Source: Rheum nobile (lineage: Eukaryota; Streptophyta; Magnoliopsida; Caryophyllales; Polygonaceae). Taken from it: a stretch of 64,000 bases of DNA. The translations under genes were made by a program, and so were the position numbers. The notes below the pieces were generated by a model that saw only the letters and a program-made list of their open reading frames with translations, searched no databases and was not told where the DNA came from. How positions within the stretch are numbered: position 1 is the stretch's first letter; each line of letters begins with the position of its first letter. The DNA lies in the NCBI GenBank assembly GCA_027886185.1, contig WOAB01000864.1, positions 1 through 64,000 of the forward strand. The letters run 5' to 3'. This document shows, piece after piece, positions 1 to 11,700 of the stretch.

Positions 1-1068
1 TTGCTCCTTTGGATAGGTTTGATGGTTTGTTGATGAATGTCATGGCCAAGAAATCTAATCTTGGTTTGAAAGAGTTTTATCTTAGTGGCAGATAAAACTA
101 ATCCATTCCTTTTGATGACATGCAGAAAGGTATTGAGATGCTTAGAGTGTTCTTCTAAGGTTAGGGAATAAATGAGGATATCGTCGATGTAGACGATGAG
201 GAAGTCAGAGAAGGGATTCAGAATATCATTCATAATCCTTTGATATTCTGAAGGGGCATTTTTGAGACCAAAGGGCATGACATTCCATTCGTAATGCCCA
301 AATGGTACAGTGAAGGCGGTTTTGTATCTGTCTTCTTCGACAATCTGGATTTGCCAGTAACCGCTCTTCATGTCAAACTTAGAGAAGACTTTTGCTTCGA
401 AAAGTCTGTTGAGGAGGTCTCTCTTATTGGGGATAGGATACCTGATCCATTGTAAGGCTTTGTTGAGGGGTTTGTAGTTGATAACCAGCCTAGGAACGCC
501 TCTTTCCTTTTCGGCTGCGTTCATGACATAGAAAGCCGCGCAACTCCAGGGAGATTGAGATTTTCTAATTAGTTTCTTAACTAACAAGGTCTCAATTTCT
601 TTCTTGCAGGTTTCTAAGAGTTCTTTGTTCATTTGAATAGGCCTAGCTTTGGTTGGGATATCTCTCTCATGAAAGTCCTTTTCATAGGGGAGATAAACAT
701 GATGCTTCTTTCTGTCCCAGAAGGCATTGGGGATATCCGCACAGACTTGCTCTTTGAAGAGATTCTCGAAGTCTAGGGCCTTGGTTTGCCAAAGAGGGCT
801 TTGCAGCCTTTCTTCAATCTTTAAAAACCCAATTTCATTAGTTAAATCTCTAATGAGGGTTTTCTTATGCTGAATGCTGTTAAGCTGTCTTTTGATAGAA
901 GCATTTTGAAGGAGATCAAGATCTCTGCTCTTAATTGGGGAAAGGAAGGGGAAGTCTAGGTTTTTTCCTAGAATCTTGGCATGAATTCCGTCTTTATCAA
1001 CTGAGAAGGGATAAAGCTGGGTTAGGAATGGGGATCCTAGGATGACTTCTTGTTGAAGATCTTTGACA
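1..1068 (-). pseudogene. Pararetrovirus PR-RT fragment (block a)
   Basis: The minus strand encodes the C-terminal part of the aspartic protease region and most of the reverse transcriptase, including the YIDD catalytic motif. It is collinear with block c at 7506-8572. The fragment is cut by the window edge on one side. On the other side it stops at 1068, where the next base begins the plus-strand capsid segment, so the join is a head-to-head inversion with at most one shared base. It is non-functional on its own. It also forms the inverted complement of 3206-4209 in block b. Confidence 0.85.
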
Positions 1069-4000
1069 TGGATAATATCCAGGCTTCCTCCTCAAAACGC
1101 GTCACCTCTCCAGCTGCAAATATCAACTGCCTAAAGAATAAAGGCAACTGTAGCAGTAAGTCTAAGAAGGATTCTGGAGACTCTATAAGTAGCTCTAGCA
1201 AGACGAGCCACTCCATCAGCAAAATCGCATTTCTAGGATCTGAATCCCCAGAGGTTAATAAACTCAGGAGAAGGGGAAACGGATCTCAGCATTACTCCAA
1301 AAGATTTGGAGCACATACTGATACTAGAAATTACTACAATCGTCCAACTCCTCCTGATCTTCAGTATGAAGAAAGAGCTAAATTCAGGACCACGGATTAC
1401 AATGGAACATCCATCTATGAATGGAACATAGATGGCAAATCAGAAGGAGAAATCATGAATACTCTCCAAGAAATGGGAATGGCTAAAGCAGCCTATAGAA
1501 CCCATGATCAAACGGATAAGACAGCAGCATGTCTTATAATTCAAGGCTTCACTGGTCAGCTTAAATACTGGTGGGATAATGCCTTGAACTTACAACAACA
1601 ATTAGATATCCTAAACGCCACCGTCTCTACAGAAGACGATCAGGGAAGGATCTCTACAGATCAAAATGCAACCAACCAACTTATATATGCTATAAGTATG
1701 TATTTCGTTGGCAACCCGCATGAAGAACTTCAAGCCAACAAGATCACCCTAACAGAACTTAGATGCCCAACTCTAAGTGATTATAGGTGGTACAAGGACG
1801 TCTTCATCACCTATGTCCTAAAAAGACCAGACTGTAACGAATCTTTTTGGAAAGAAAGATTTGTTTCAGGATTACCATCCCTCTTCGCAAAAAGAATCGT
1901 TACCAAGCTTAAAGAAAACATAGGTAAGGAAGAAATCCCTTGGAAGGATATCACCTATGGGCAGCTTGGAGCATTCATCAAGAAAGAAGGGTTAGCATTA
2001 TGCACTGAATTAAAAATTCAAGCAAAATACGGGGGAGAAAAGGGTAAATCCAGAAGAGAAATGGGAAACTTCTGTGAAGCCTTTGGCATGGAAAAGATCC
2101 AAGCCCCCTCCAGAGCTAGAAAAGAGAAGACTCTTAGACCTAAAAGAGAATTCTTTAGGCGCTCTAAACAGAGATCTAACAGGTATGATAAACCTGTCCA
2201 CACCAGAGATAGCAAGCCTAATAGACCCAGCTACGGCAAAAAGATTATCTGCTACAAGTGTCGTAAGCCAGGTCACAAGGCCAACAGCTGTCCAATGAAG
2301 CAGAAGATCAACGAGCTTCTCAAAGATGAACCAGATCTTAAAGAAAAGATTGGTGAACTTCTCTGCCTAGACACTGAATCCTCCTCTGACAATGAAGGAT
2401 TATATGAGATCAACTATGACTCTTCAAGCTCTGACCAAGATCAACCTCAGCATTACTGCAATGTTATTACCAAAGCAGAAAGAGAAGAAGCTCTTTTTGA
2501 CCTCATCAATCAGATCCCAGATCCTCAAACTAAGCATGATTATTTCATGAAACTTAAGGATCTTATCTTCAACGAGCAAAGACCAGCCCTCAATAGACCC
2601 TTCAGCATCTCAAAACTCTTTGAAAATCAACCTAGTAATAATATTCTAGGTTCCAAAGTCACCATCAAAGACCTTCAATCAGAAGTCAATACTCTCAAGA
2701 AAGAAGTTAAAGGACTTCAAGAGTATGTTAGACTAAGAGACTCTATGGATGATCTCATAGAAATCAGAATTAACAAGCTAGAATCTAAAAATGAATCTAG
2801 CTGTAGTTCTGAGATAAGATCATCTAACAGATCCAGCCAAGGCTCTGTTAAAATTAGAACCTCTTCCTCTACCAGCAAAAAACCCCTCATCTCGCAAAAT
2901 GAATCATTTAACCCCTCTTTTCAGCAAGACAATCTCTTTCTTTCAGCTCTTAACAAAGTAGAATGCCAAAAATGGTATTGTCCTGTTAAGATTAAGATTG
3001 AAGATTCCACCTTCAAAATTGTCGCCCTCATTGACAGCGGAGCTGATCTCAACTGTATCAGAGAAGGCCTTGTCAATTCCAAGTATTTTGTCAAGACCAA
3101 TGAAAGACTTCTTAATGCCAGCGGCATTAAAATGCAGTTAAACTACAAAATTCCTGAAGCCTCCGTCTGCAGCAATGGATGGTGTCTCCTAAACTCTTTT
3201 GTCCTTGTCAAAGATCTTCAACAAGAAGTCATCCTAGGATCCCCATTCCTAACCCAGCTTTATCCCTTCTCAGTTGATAAAGACGGAATTCATGCCAAGA
3301 TTCTAGGAAAAAACCTAGACTTCCCCTTCCTTTCCCCAATTAAGAGCAGAGATCTTGATCTCCTTCAAAATGCTTCTATCAAAAGACAGCTTAACAGCAT
3401 TCAGCATAAGAAAACCCTCATTAGAGATTTAACTAATGAAATTGGGTTTTTAAAGATTGAAGAAAGGCTGCAAAGCCCTCTTTGGCAAACCAAGGCCCTA
3501 GACTTCGAGAATCTCTTCAAAGAGCAAGTCTGTGCGGATATCCCCAATGCCTTCTGGGACAGAAAGAAGCATCATGTTTATCTCCCCTATGAAAAGGACT
3601 TTCATGAGAGAGATATCCCAACCAAAGCTAGGCCTATTCAAATGAACAAAGAACTCTTAGAAACCTGCAAGAAAGAAATTGAGACCTTGTTAGTTAAGAA
3701 ACTAATTAGAAAATCTCAATCTCCCTGGAGTTGCGCGGCTTTCTATGTCATGAACGCAGTCGAAAAGGAAAGAGGCGTTCCTAGGCTGGTTATCAACTAC
3801 AAACCCCTCAACAAAGCCTTACAATGGATCAGGTATCCTATCCCCAATAAGAGAGACCTCCTCAACAGACTTTTCGAAGCAAAAGTCTTCTCTAAGTTTG
3901 ACATGAAGAGCGGTTACTGGCAAATCCAGATTGTCGAAGAAGACAGATACAAAACCGCCTTCACTGTACCATTTGGGCATTACGAATGGAATGTCATGCC

Positions 4001-4519
4001 CTTTGGTCTCAAAAATGCCCCTTCAGAATATCAAAGGATTATGAATGATATTCTGAATCCCTTCTCTGACTTCCTCATCGTCTACATCGACGATATCCTC
4101 ATTTATTCCCTAACCTTAGAAGAACACTCTAAGCATCTCAATACCTTTCTGCATGTCATCAAAAGGAATGGATTAGTTTTATCTGCCACTAAGATAAAAC
4201 TCTTTCAAAGCAAGATTAAATCTCTTCCTTGCCTAGGCCTTCCTCAGCCCAATGCTTTTATGATTGTTGAAACTGATGCCTCCAACATTGGTTTTGGTGG
4301 CATTCTTAAACAAAGGATCAATCCAGAAAGCAAAGAGCAACTGGTTAGATTCTACTCTGGTTGCTGGGCTGGGCCTCAGTTAAACTATAGCACGATTAAA
4401 AAGGAAATCCTTTCCATCGTCGCTTGCATTTCCAAATTTCAAGATGATTTATACAACAAGTCTTTTCTTCTTAGAGTTGATTGCAAATCCGCAAAAGATA
4501 TACTTCAAAAAGATGTCCA
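1068..4519 (+). pseudogene. Pararetrovirus CP-PR-RT-RNase H polyprotein fragment (block b)
   Basis: An open frame runs from the ATG at 1068 to a stop at 4521-4523; the frame stays open back to about 1050 but that is block a sequence. It carries a Ser-rich N-part, the capsid region, a zinc knuckle C-X2-C-X4-H-X4-C starting at 2250 (CYKCRKPGHKANSC), an Asp-rich segment, the retroviral-type protease DSG at 3033, the reverse transcriptase YIDD at 4083 and the first RNase H aspartate (DAS) at 4275. The movement protein is missing. Relative to block c, 255 bp between RT and RNase H are lost at about 4207-4210, in frame, with AAA shared at both ends. The 3' end is cut inside RNase H at 4519. One substitution against blocks a and c (NAVEKE versus NAAEKE) was seen. 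Confidence 0.88.
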
Positions 4520-4537
4520 ATAACACAAAACTGGACT
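4518..4537. other. Templated filler at the b/c junction
   Basis: The twenty bases at the junction repeat 4954-4973 of the viral leader exactly, in the same orientation. They sit between the RNase H end of block b and the ORF1 start of block c. Such a short copied patch is a usual scar of error-prone end joining or template switching. Confidence 0.65.
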
Positions 4538-4667
4538 GAGGATTGTCTGGAATAGTCCAGTCTTGAATATTGTCAGGGTCAAGACTATACATGTTCTCAT
4601 TGCTATGAACGATTTGTTCCGAATTGCTACCGGAACCTCGTCGGAATAATCTTCTTGCCATCGACAT
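4538..4667 (-). pseudogene. Start of viral ORF1 (N-terminus of the polyprotein, truncated)
   Basis: On the minus strand an ATG at 4667 opens a frame of about 43 viral codons beginning MSMARRLFRRGSGSNSEQ, then runs into the filler and antisense RNase H sequence. Its position about 220 nt beyond the tRNA-Met primer site fits the start of the caulimovirid polyprotein, upstream of the movement protein domain found in block d. The rest of the gene is absent here. Confidence 0.7.
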
Positions 4668-5367
4668 GTTTTTTAAAACAAAGTAAAGTTTTCTAAAACA
4701 AGGTTTTATCTAAGGCTTATAACAACGGGACCGTCCACCGGGACCACCTATCATCAAGGCTGACCAAACGGATCTTACGGGACTAAACCAAGCGTTGTGC
4801 CCAAAGCCTAGATAAGCACTTAAAATAGAAAGACTGAAACTTAAAATTTTAAAACGATGAAGAGGATAAGGAGATTAAATTAACAAGGCTCTGATACCAG
4901 GTTGGCCAAAAGGATCAAAAGCAATGAAAATATGGTAGAAATGATAAGCAAGACAATAACACAAAACTGGACTATTGTGCTTGATATAAATTGCAAAAGA
5001 AAGAAACTGTACAAAACTTACAGGTAGCCGAAGAGCAGCAAAGCAAGAAACTAAAAATATAAAGGAGAGAGAGAGGGAGAGAGATTTTTAGCGTGCCTCT
5101 AACAAGTGAGGGCTTACCGGCTTAAATAGAGAAGGGAAAATTGCTATTTGAAGGCACTATTAAGGCGCCGTACAACTGTTCATATGAATAGTGCCTAAAT
5201 AAGTGCATTGATACTGTTCAGAGTGGACTTCTGCTTTTGCTGTAGAAGTTGTTTGTCATTTGCTGATGAGATTTGTCTGATTGTATTTTGTCTGATTGTG
5301 TTGCCGACATCTTTTGTCTGCAAGATTTTTGATGGGCTTTTGCGAACGGCCTTATGGACTTGCAACC
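4668..5367 (-). promoter_or_regulatory. Viral intergenic region: promoter and leader
   Basis: This non-coding stretch lies between the end of ORF2 and the start of ORF1 on the minus strand. A TATA-like TATTTAA is read at 5128-5122. It is followed by CT-rich DNA (5055-5090) and then by the primer site at 4899-4888. The order promoter, short transcribed repeat, primer site, leader, ORF1 matches the layout of caulimovirid genomes. I did not find a clear AATAAA signal. Transcription in the plant is not shown by sequence alone. Confidence 0.6.
4888..4899 (-). other. tRNA-Met primer-binding site
   Basis: The minus strand reads TGGTATCAGAGC, the canonical site complementary to the 3' end of plant initiator tRNA-Met. 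It primes minus-strand DNA synthesis in Caulimoviridae and conventionally marks genome position 1. It fixes the orientation and register of block c. Confidence 0.9.
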
Positions 5368-6603
5368 TTACTGGGCGTAAGGGTCTTGTGCGAACTGATC
5401 ATATGGGTCATAATCAGTTTGCTGGGCTAAATTGGTCGAGCTGGCTTGGTCTTCTTCTTCTTGGACTTTATCAGCCCAAGACTTGGGCTTCTCATCCGAG
5501 ATGTCAACAATTGTTACTGAGTTTTGCTTAGTTTTGAGATTCTTGTATTTCTTCCATTCTTGGTAGTCAAGCCAGTCTTGGTCTTGGATTTGTGAGGGTG
5601 ACGCAGTTGCCACCGGGACTCCTGACGGGTGAATGACAATCTCCTTTGAGGGGGCAGGAGAAGCTTGTGTTCCTTTTGCTTTGAAAATTGCATGGATGTT
5701 GTTGAGTGAGTAGGATTCTGGATCAATCTTTTCCCACCATCGAACTTTGAACTTGCGACAGAGAGAAAGGGGACACGGACAGGGTAATGCTTGCTGGAGT
5801 TCATAGATCCAGCAGAGTATCCAAGATACACCAGTGCACCTATGGAATTGTATTGGTTTTATGTAGTTTTGGACCGGACAATGTTTGATAAAGAAGTCAT
5901 AGGATTGCCTAGCTTCTTCTGGGTAGATTTCAGGAGTAGGTCCAAAGTAGTTCCACCAGTCAAAGAACCAGACTGGTAAATTGCTGTTGCATGTTTTTGC
6001 GAAGAAAAAGAACCAGGAATGGTTGAATGCTCGGATAAGAAAGGCCTTGGTCCAAGCATCTCTATAGTCATAATAGGAATAGCCTTTCGGCCAGAAAGGG
6101 ATTGAGAATGCCTTTTGTGTGCTAGGTTCTCCCCAAGATTCTCTGGAGATGACCTTCAGAATTTTGCATTTTGAGAAGACAATGAGGTTGGGGTCATTGT
6201 CGTCTCTGGTATGCGAGATTTCGGCAGATTCAGAATCTACCAAAACGAACTCATAGAACTTTTGGGTTTTTGCCGGGTCAGAAGGAAACCATTGGAAGTC
6301 TTTGGAGAAGAGATTTTTTATGAAGGGTCCAAAGTCCTTTTGGTCAGGGGGATTGAATTCTTTTGTGAGGCAGATATTTTGTAGGGATGATTGCTTGAGG
6401 ATGTATCTGTGGAAATGCTTGGTGGATTTCTGTTTGTCAGTTTTTTGTGGAGTCCTTGGGTTTAGAGGACTGTTTGTGAGAGCTGGGAATTGGGATAAGG
6501 ATTGAAATTGGTTTTGCGTTTGGACAACGCTTTTTGCTGGGGACGAGCTTGCTGAAGCATAATCCTGTGGGGTTTGCTTGCGAGGGTTTCCCCTCCCCGC
6601 CAT
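5368..6603 (-). CDS. Pararetrovirus ORF2 protein, function unknown
   Basis: This is an intact 411-codon frame, the only long viral frame in the window without a break or fusion. It has a basic, Ser/Thr/Gln-rich N-terminus. A central aromatic region (around residues 180-240) is rich in Trp and Phe, including a WFFDWW stretch. Several cysteines follow near residues 260-300, and the C-terminus is acidic, ending in a Tyr/Asp/Gln-rich tail. It begins 25 nt after the stop of the small upstream ORF. Florendoviruses carry a second ORF of unknown function in this place, and I infer equivalence from position. I recognise no enzymatic motif. Coding capacity is clear; expression is not known. Confidence 0.75.
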   Translation of the reverse strand: MAGRGNPRKQTPQDYASASSSPAKSVVQTQNQFQSLSQFPALTNSPLNPRTPQKTDKQKSTKHFHRYILKQSSLQNICLTKEFNPPDQKDFGPFIKNLFSKDFQWFPSDPAKTQKFYEFVLVDSESAEISHTRDDNDPNLIVFSKCKILKVISRESWGEPSTQKAFSIPFWPKGYSYYDYRDAWTKAFLIRAFNHSWFFFFAKTCNSNLPVWFFDWWNYFGPTPEIYPEEARQSYDFFIKHCPVQNYIKPIQFHRCTGVSWILCWIYELQQALPCPCPLSLCRKFKVRWWEKIDPESYSLNNIHAIFKAKGTQASPAPSKEIVIHPSGVPVATASPSQIQDQDWLDYQEWKKYKNLKTKQNSVTIVDISDEKPKSWADKVQEEEDQASSTNLAQQTDYDPYDQFAQDPYAQ

Positions 6604-6628
6604 TCTTGAGAACCTGTTTTAAACAAGA

Positions 6629-6859
6629 TTAAAAAGGTACATTAGAAAGAATGCAGTCCCTAATGATCCTGTCAGCAGTTTGTTGGCGAATGTTGAGGAT
6701 CCTGATTTCACTGGAGAGAATGATATGTTTAATCTTCTCGGAGTGAAATGATTCTTGAGCAGTTTTGCGAACGGTCTTTTGGGCTTCAAAGACTCGAAAA
6801 TAGGAGTAGTAGGCCTTTTGTTTGTCTTGGAGGGTTTTGAAATAAGGAAAGGGGGCCAT
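6629..6859 (-). CDS. Small viral ORF between the polyprotein and ORF2
   Basis: This 76-codon frame begins 5 nt after the stop of the PR-RT-RNase H frame and ends 25 nt before ORF2. It is Lys/Arg-rich and likely helical, with no motif I recognise. The tight spacing on the same strand argues that it belongs to the viral gene set and might be read by reinitiation or as an N-terminal part of ORF2 in a related genome. It may also be a chance frame. Confidence 0.5.
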   Translation of the reverse strand: MAPFPYFKTLQDKQKAYYSYFRVFEAQKTVRKTAQESFHSEKIKHIILSSEIRILNIRQQTADRIIRDCILSNVPF

Positions 6860-6864
6860 GTGTT

Positions 6865-8789
6865 TTAAGGTTTTCCGTGCAGAAATTCTCTTGTCAGAAA
6901 ATCTGGTAAAGAATTGCTTTCTCCTTTGATAAATTCAATTTCAAAATCAAAGACAGATAAAATGGCTTGCCATCGAGCAAAAATTTGTTTTGAGACAATG
7001 TTCTGGACATCTTTTTGAAGTATATCTTTTGCGGATTTGCAATCAACTCTAAGAAGAAAAGACTTGTTGTATAAATCATCTTGAAATTTGGAAATGCAAG
7101 CGACGATGGAAAGGATTTCCTTTTTAATCGTGCTATAGTTTAACTGAGGCCCAGCCCAGCAACCAGAGTAGAATCTAACCAGTTGCTCTTTGCTTTCTGG
7201 ATTGATCCTTTGTTTAAGAATGCCACCAAAACCAATGTTGGAGGCATCAGTTTCAACAATCATAAAAGCATTGGGCTGAGGAAGGCCTAGGCAAGGAAGA
7301 GATTTAATCTTGCTTTTGATGATTTGGACGGCTTTGGTTTGATCAGAACCCCAAGGAGCAGGATTCTTTTTGAGTCTGGAAAATAAGGGAATGCAGAGTT
7401 TTCTGAGATCGGGAAAGAAATCAGAAATATAATTGAGGCAACCAAGGAATCTTTGTAATTGAGTTTTGTCTTTGATTTCGTCGGGAAATCTATCTGTGAA
7501 CTCAATGCTCCTTTGGATAGGTTTGATGGTTTGTTGATGAATGTCATGGCCAAGAAATCTAATCTTGGTTTGAAAGAGTTTTATCTTAGTGGCAGATAAA
7601 ACTAATCCATTCCTTTTGATGACATGCAGAAAGGTATTGAGATGCTTAGAGTGTTCTTCTAAGGTTAGGGAATAAATGAGGATATCGTCGATGTAGACGA
7701 TGAGGAAGTCAGAGAAGGGATTCAGAATATCATTCATAATCCTTTGATATTCTGAAGGGGCATTTTTGAGACCAAAGGGCATGACATTCCATTCGTAATG
7801 CCCAAATGGTACAGTGAAGGCGGTTTTGTATCTGTCTTCTTCGACAATCTGGATTTGCCAGTAACCGCTCTTCATGTCAAACTTAGAGAAGACTTTTGCT
7901 TCGAAAAGTCTGTTGAGGAGGTCTCTCTTATTGGGGATAGGATACCTGATCCATTGTAAGGCTTTGTTGAGGGGTTTGTAGTTGATAACCAGCCTAGGAA
8001 CGCCTCTTTCCTTTTCGGCTGCGTTCATGACATAGAAAGCCGCGCAACTCCAGGGAGATTGAGATTTTCTAATTAGTTTCTTAACTAACAAGGTCTCAAT
8101 TTCTTTCTTGCAGGTTTCTAAGAGTTCTTTGTTCATTTGAATAGGCCTAGCTTTGGTTGGGATATCTCTCTCATGAAAGTCCTTTTCATAGGGGAGATAA
8201 ACATGATGCTTCTTTCTGTCCCAGAAGGCATTGGGGATATCCGCACAGACTTGCTCTTTGAAGAGATTCTCGAAGTCTAGGGCCTTGGTTTGCCAAAGAG
8301 GGCTTTGCAGCCTTTCTTCAATCTTTAAAAACCCAATTTCATTAGTTAAATCTCTAATGAGGGTTTTCTTATGCTGAATGCTGTTAAGCTGTCTTTTGAT
8401 AGAAGCATTTTGAAGGAGATCAAGATCTCTGCTCTTAATTGGGGAAAGGAAGGGGAAGTCTAGGTTTTTTCCTAGAATCTTGGCATGAATTCCGTCTTTA
8501 TCAACTGAGAAGGGATAAAGCTGGGTTAGGAATGGGGATCCTAGGATGACTTCTTGTTGAAGATCTTTGACAAGGACAAAAGAGTTTAGGAGACACCATC
8601 CATTGCTGCAGACGGAGGCTTCAGGAATTTTGTAGTTTAACTGCATTTTAATGCCGCTGGCATTAAGAAGTCTTTCATTGGTCTTGACAAAATACTTGGA
8701 ATTGACAAGGCCTTCTCTGATACAGTTGAGATCAGCTCCGCTGTCAATGAGGGCGACAATTTTGAAGGTGGAATCTTCAATCTTAATCT
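6865..8789 (-). pseudogene. Pararetrovirus PR-RT-RNase H (block c), lacking MP-CP
   Basis: The open frame is read from 8838, but its first 16 codons (down to 8790) are antisense movement-protein DNA of block d; viral ORF1 sequence in this orientation starts at 8789. It carries the protease DSG at 8745, RT YIDD at 7695 and an RNase H DAS at 7248, and ends naturally at 6865. Unlike block b it retains the 85-residue linker between RT and RNase H. In caulimovirids this polyprotein part makes the protease and the reverse transcriptase/RNase H that copies pregenomic RNA. The missing N-terminal half makes it a gene fragment, although the enzyme domains have no internal stop. Confidence 0.87.
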
Positions 8790-11700
8790 GCCTTACAAAA
8801 GAGCAGCAGTCTCTTAGGCTTCTCAATCCTACAACCATTCAAAGTTATCTTAGAAAAGGTTATAGATTTTTGCATCTTGGGTTAATCCAAATTGCTTTAA
8901 AACCTCTTCATAGAAAAGGAATTGATTCTCCTGTCTTCCTAGCCCTTAGGGATGACCGGTTTCTCTCTTACAAAGACTCGATTCTGGCTTTAGTACAATC
9001 CAACATCTGCAATGGACCTTTGTTCTTCAATTGTTCTCCAAACTTCTCAGTCGACTTGACTGACCCTAGGATTTGTCAAACCGTCATCCTAGACATCAAA
9101 ATGCTAAATAACAACTGCAAACAGTTCACTAAGAACTTTGCTGTTATTTATAGACTGCATTTCAAACTCATGAGTTCTTTAACAGATCCAAAGTGCACCA
9201 TTACCCCTCTAGCTCATGGAGAGACTGTTCTTCTTCAATTAGAAGCTGAAAAGTCTTGCACTTTTACTCCCAAGACCATCAAGTGGAAAGACATTACTAT
9301 TCCTGAAACCCTAGAGGTCGACAACGACAACCCTCCTAGAAACCTGGAACAACAAGAGATCTCTCAGATCATAGAAGAGTCTGATGGTAGAATTCTCATC
9401 AGGTTCAATTCGGTCAGAGAAAACTCAACCAACCGACCTAGCTTTGCCCCTGCTCGGAATTCTATTAGTGACCCCTTCTACTCCATGACCAGTGAGTTCT
9501 CCAGAAATAGTTCTCTAAGAAGAGATCATATAGACTTTGCCCATCCTCTTCCTAGAATCATTCCCCAGAATGAGGAAGAGTCTGTTGGTGACCATTCTCC
9601 TACCTCTACCAACATGCATAACTATTCTACTATCAATGTCTTAACCAAAGAAGGTTTTACCATTGATAAAGAGTATCTTAGAAAAGATTTCTATGGTACC
9701 AGCAACAACAAAAGGAGAAAATGGTTCATGCAACTAGACAAAGATTGCAGAGATAGAATCCAAGAGGAATATTATGAAGAGATGAACAATCTCCAAACTA
9801 ATATTCTTTTCTTTAGATGGTTCTCTATTTATCTGTCTAAAAAAGACATTGATGACCCATTCCATCTTCCATCCTTAGAAGTGCAAAATAGGATTTCTAG
9901 AACCTGGAATCTTTTTCCCTCAGGAACCAGTACCTCTGTTCATCCTCCGCTCAAGAGTATCATTGTTAAACATGACAATGAAGATATTCGTGCTGATCCC
10001 TTTAAGAAAGGGAGACCTGAGCAGGATCATAGTCAGACCAATTTGGGAGATATCAAGAAGATCTACTCCCAAAACAACTACAGCAATCAAATCCTTCATA
10101 CCATCTCTGAACAAATAGATCAGATTCATCTTGGTATGGATAAAGGATTGAGTTCCCCTAAGTTTCCTAGAGATATTAGTAGGCCTCACTTTCAAGCTGA
10201 AAGTATTCCTAACAATCTCTTAAGCAACATCAGCCTTAGCCCTCCTTCTATCCTTGATAGAATCAATCAAAGGATGGATTCCTTCCACCTAGCCATTAAC
10301 CAAAGGATGGATAATATCCAGGCTTCCTCCTCAAAACGCGTCACCTCTCCAGCTGCAAATATCAACTGCCTAAAGAATAAAGGCAACTGTAGCAGTAAGT
10401 CTAAGAAGGATTCTGGAGACTCTATAAGTAGCTCTAGCAAGACGAGCCACTCCATCAGCAAAATCGCATTTCTAGGATCTGAATCCCCAGAGGTTAATAA
10501 ACTCAGGAGAAGGGGAAACGGATCTCAGCATTACTCCAAAAGATTTGGAGCACATACTGATACTAGAAATTACTACAATCGTCCAACTCCTCCTGATCTT
10601 CAGTATGAAGAAAGAGCTAAATTCAGGACCACGGATTACAATGGAACATCCATCTATGAATGGAACATAGATGGCAAATCAGAAGGAGAAATCATGAATA
10701 CTCTCCAAGAAATGGGAATGGCTAAAGCAGCCTATAGAACCCATGATCAAACGGATAAGACAGCAGCATGTCTTATAATTCAAGGCTTCACTGGTCAGCT
10801 TAAATACTGGTGGGATAATGCCTTGAACTTACAACAACAATTAGATATCCTAAACGCCACCGTCTCTACAGAAGACGATCAGGGAAGGATCTCTACAGAT
10901 CAAAATGCAACCAACCAACTTATATATGCTATAAGTATGTATTTCGTTGGCAACCCGCATGAAGAACTTCAAGCCAACAAGATCACCCTAACAGAACTTA
11001 GATGCCCAACTCTAAGTGATTATAGGTGGTACAAGGACGTCTTCATCACCTATGTCCTAAAAAGACCAGACTGTAACGAATCTTTTTGGAAAGAAAGATT
11101 TGTTTCAGGATTACCATCCCTCTTCGCAAAAAGAATCGTTACCAAGCTTAAAGAAAACATAGGTAAGGAAGAAATCCCTTGGAAGGATATCACCTATGGG
11201 CAGCTTGGAGCATTCATCAAGAAAGAAGGGTTAGCATTATGCACTGAATTAAAAATTCAAGCAAAATACGGGGGAGAAAAGGGTAAATCCAGAAGAGAAA
11301 TGGGAAACTTCTGTGAAGCCTTTGGCATGGAAAAGATCCAAGCCCCCTCCAGAGCTAGAAAAGAGAAGACTCTTAGACCTAAAAGAGAATTCTTTAGGCG
11401 CTCTAAACAGAGATCTAACAGGTATGATAAACCTGTCCACACCAGAGATAGCAAGCCTAATAGACCCAGCTACGGCAAAAAGATTATCTGCTACAAGTGT
11501 CGTAAGCCAGGTCACAAGGCCAACAGCTGTCCAATGAAGCAGAAGATCAACGAGCTTCTCAAAGATGAACCAGATCTTAAAGAAAAGATTGGTGAACTTC
11601 TCTGCCTAGACACTGAATCCTCCTCTGACAATGAAGGATTATATGAGATCAACTATGACTCTTCAAGCTCTGACCAAGATCAACCTCAGCATTACTGCAA

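Noticed and set aside
1050..1067. Upstream in-frame start of the block b polyprotein
   Set aside because: These codons are antisense protease sequence of block a and begin at TTG; the viral frame begins at 1068.
1037..2298. Short frames on both strands across the capsid region
   Set aside because: Shadows of the polyprotein; the same frames recur in block d.
8651..8789. N-terminus of the 1116-codon frame
   Set aside because: It is the antisense of the protease of block c; the fusion to the movement protein is an inversion artefact.
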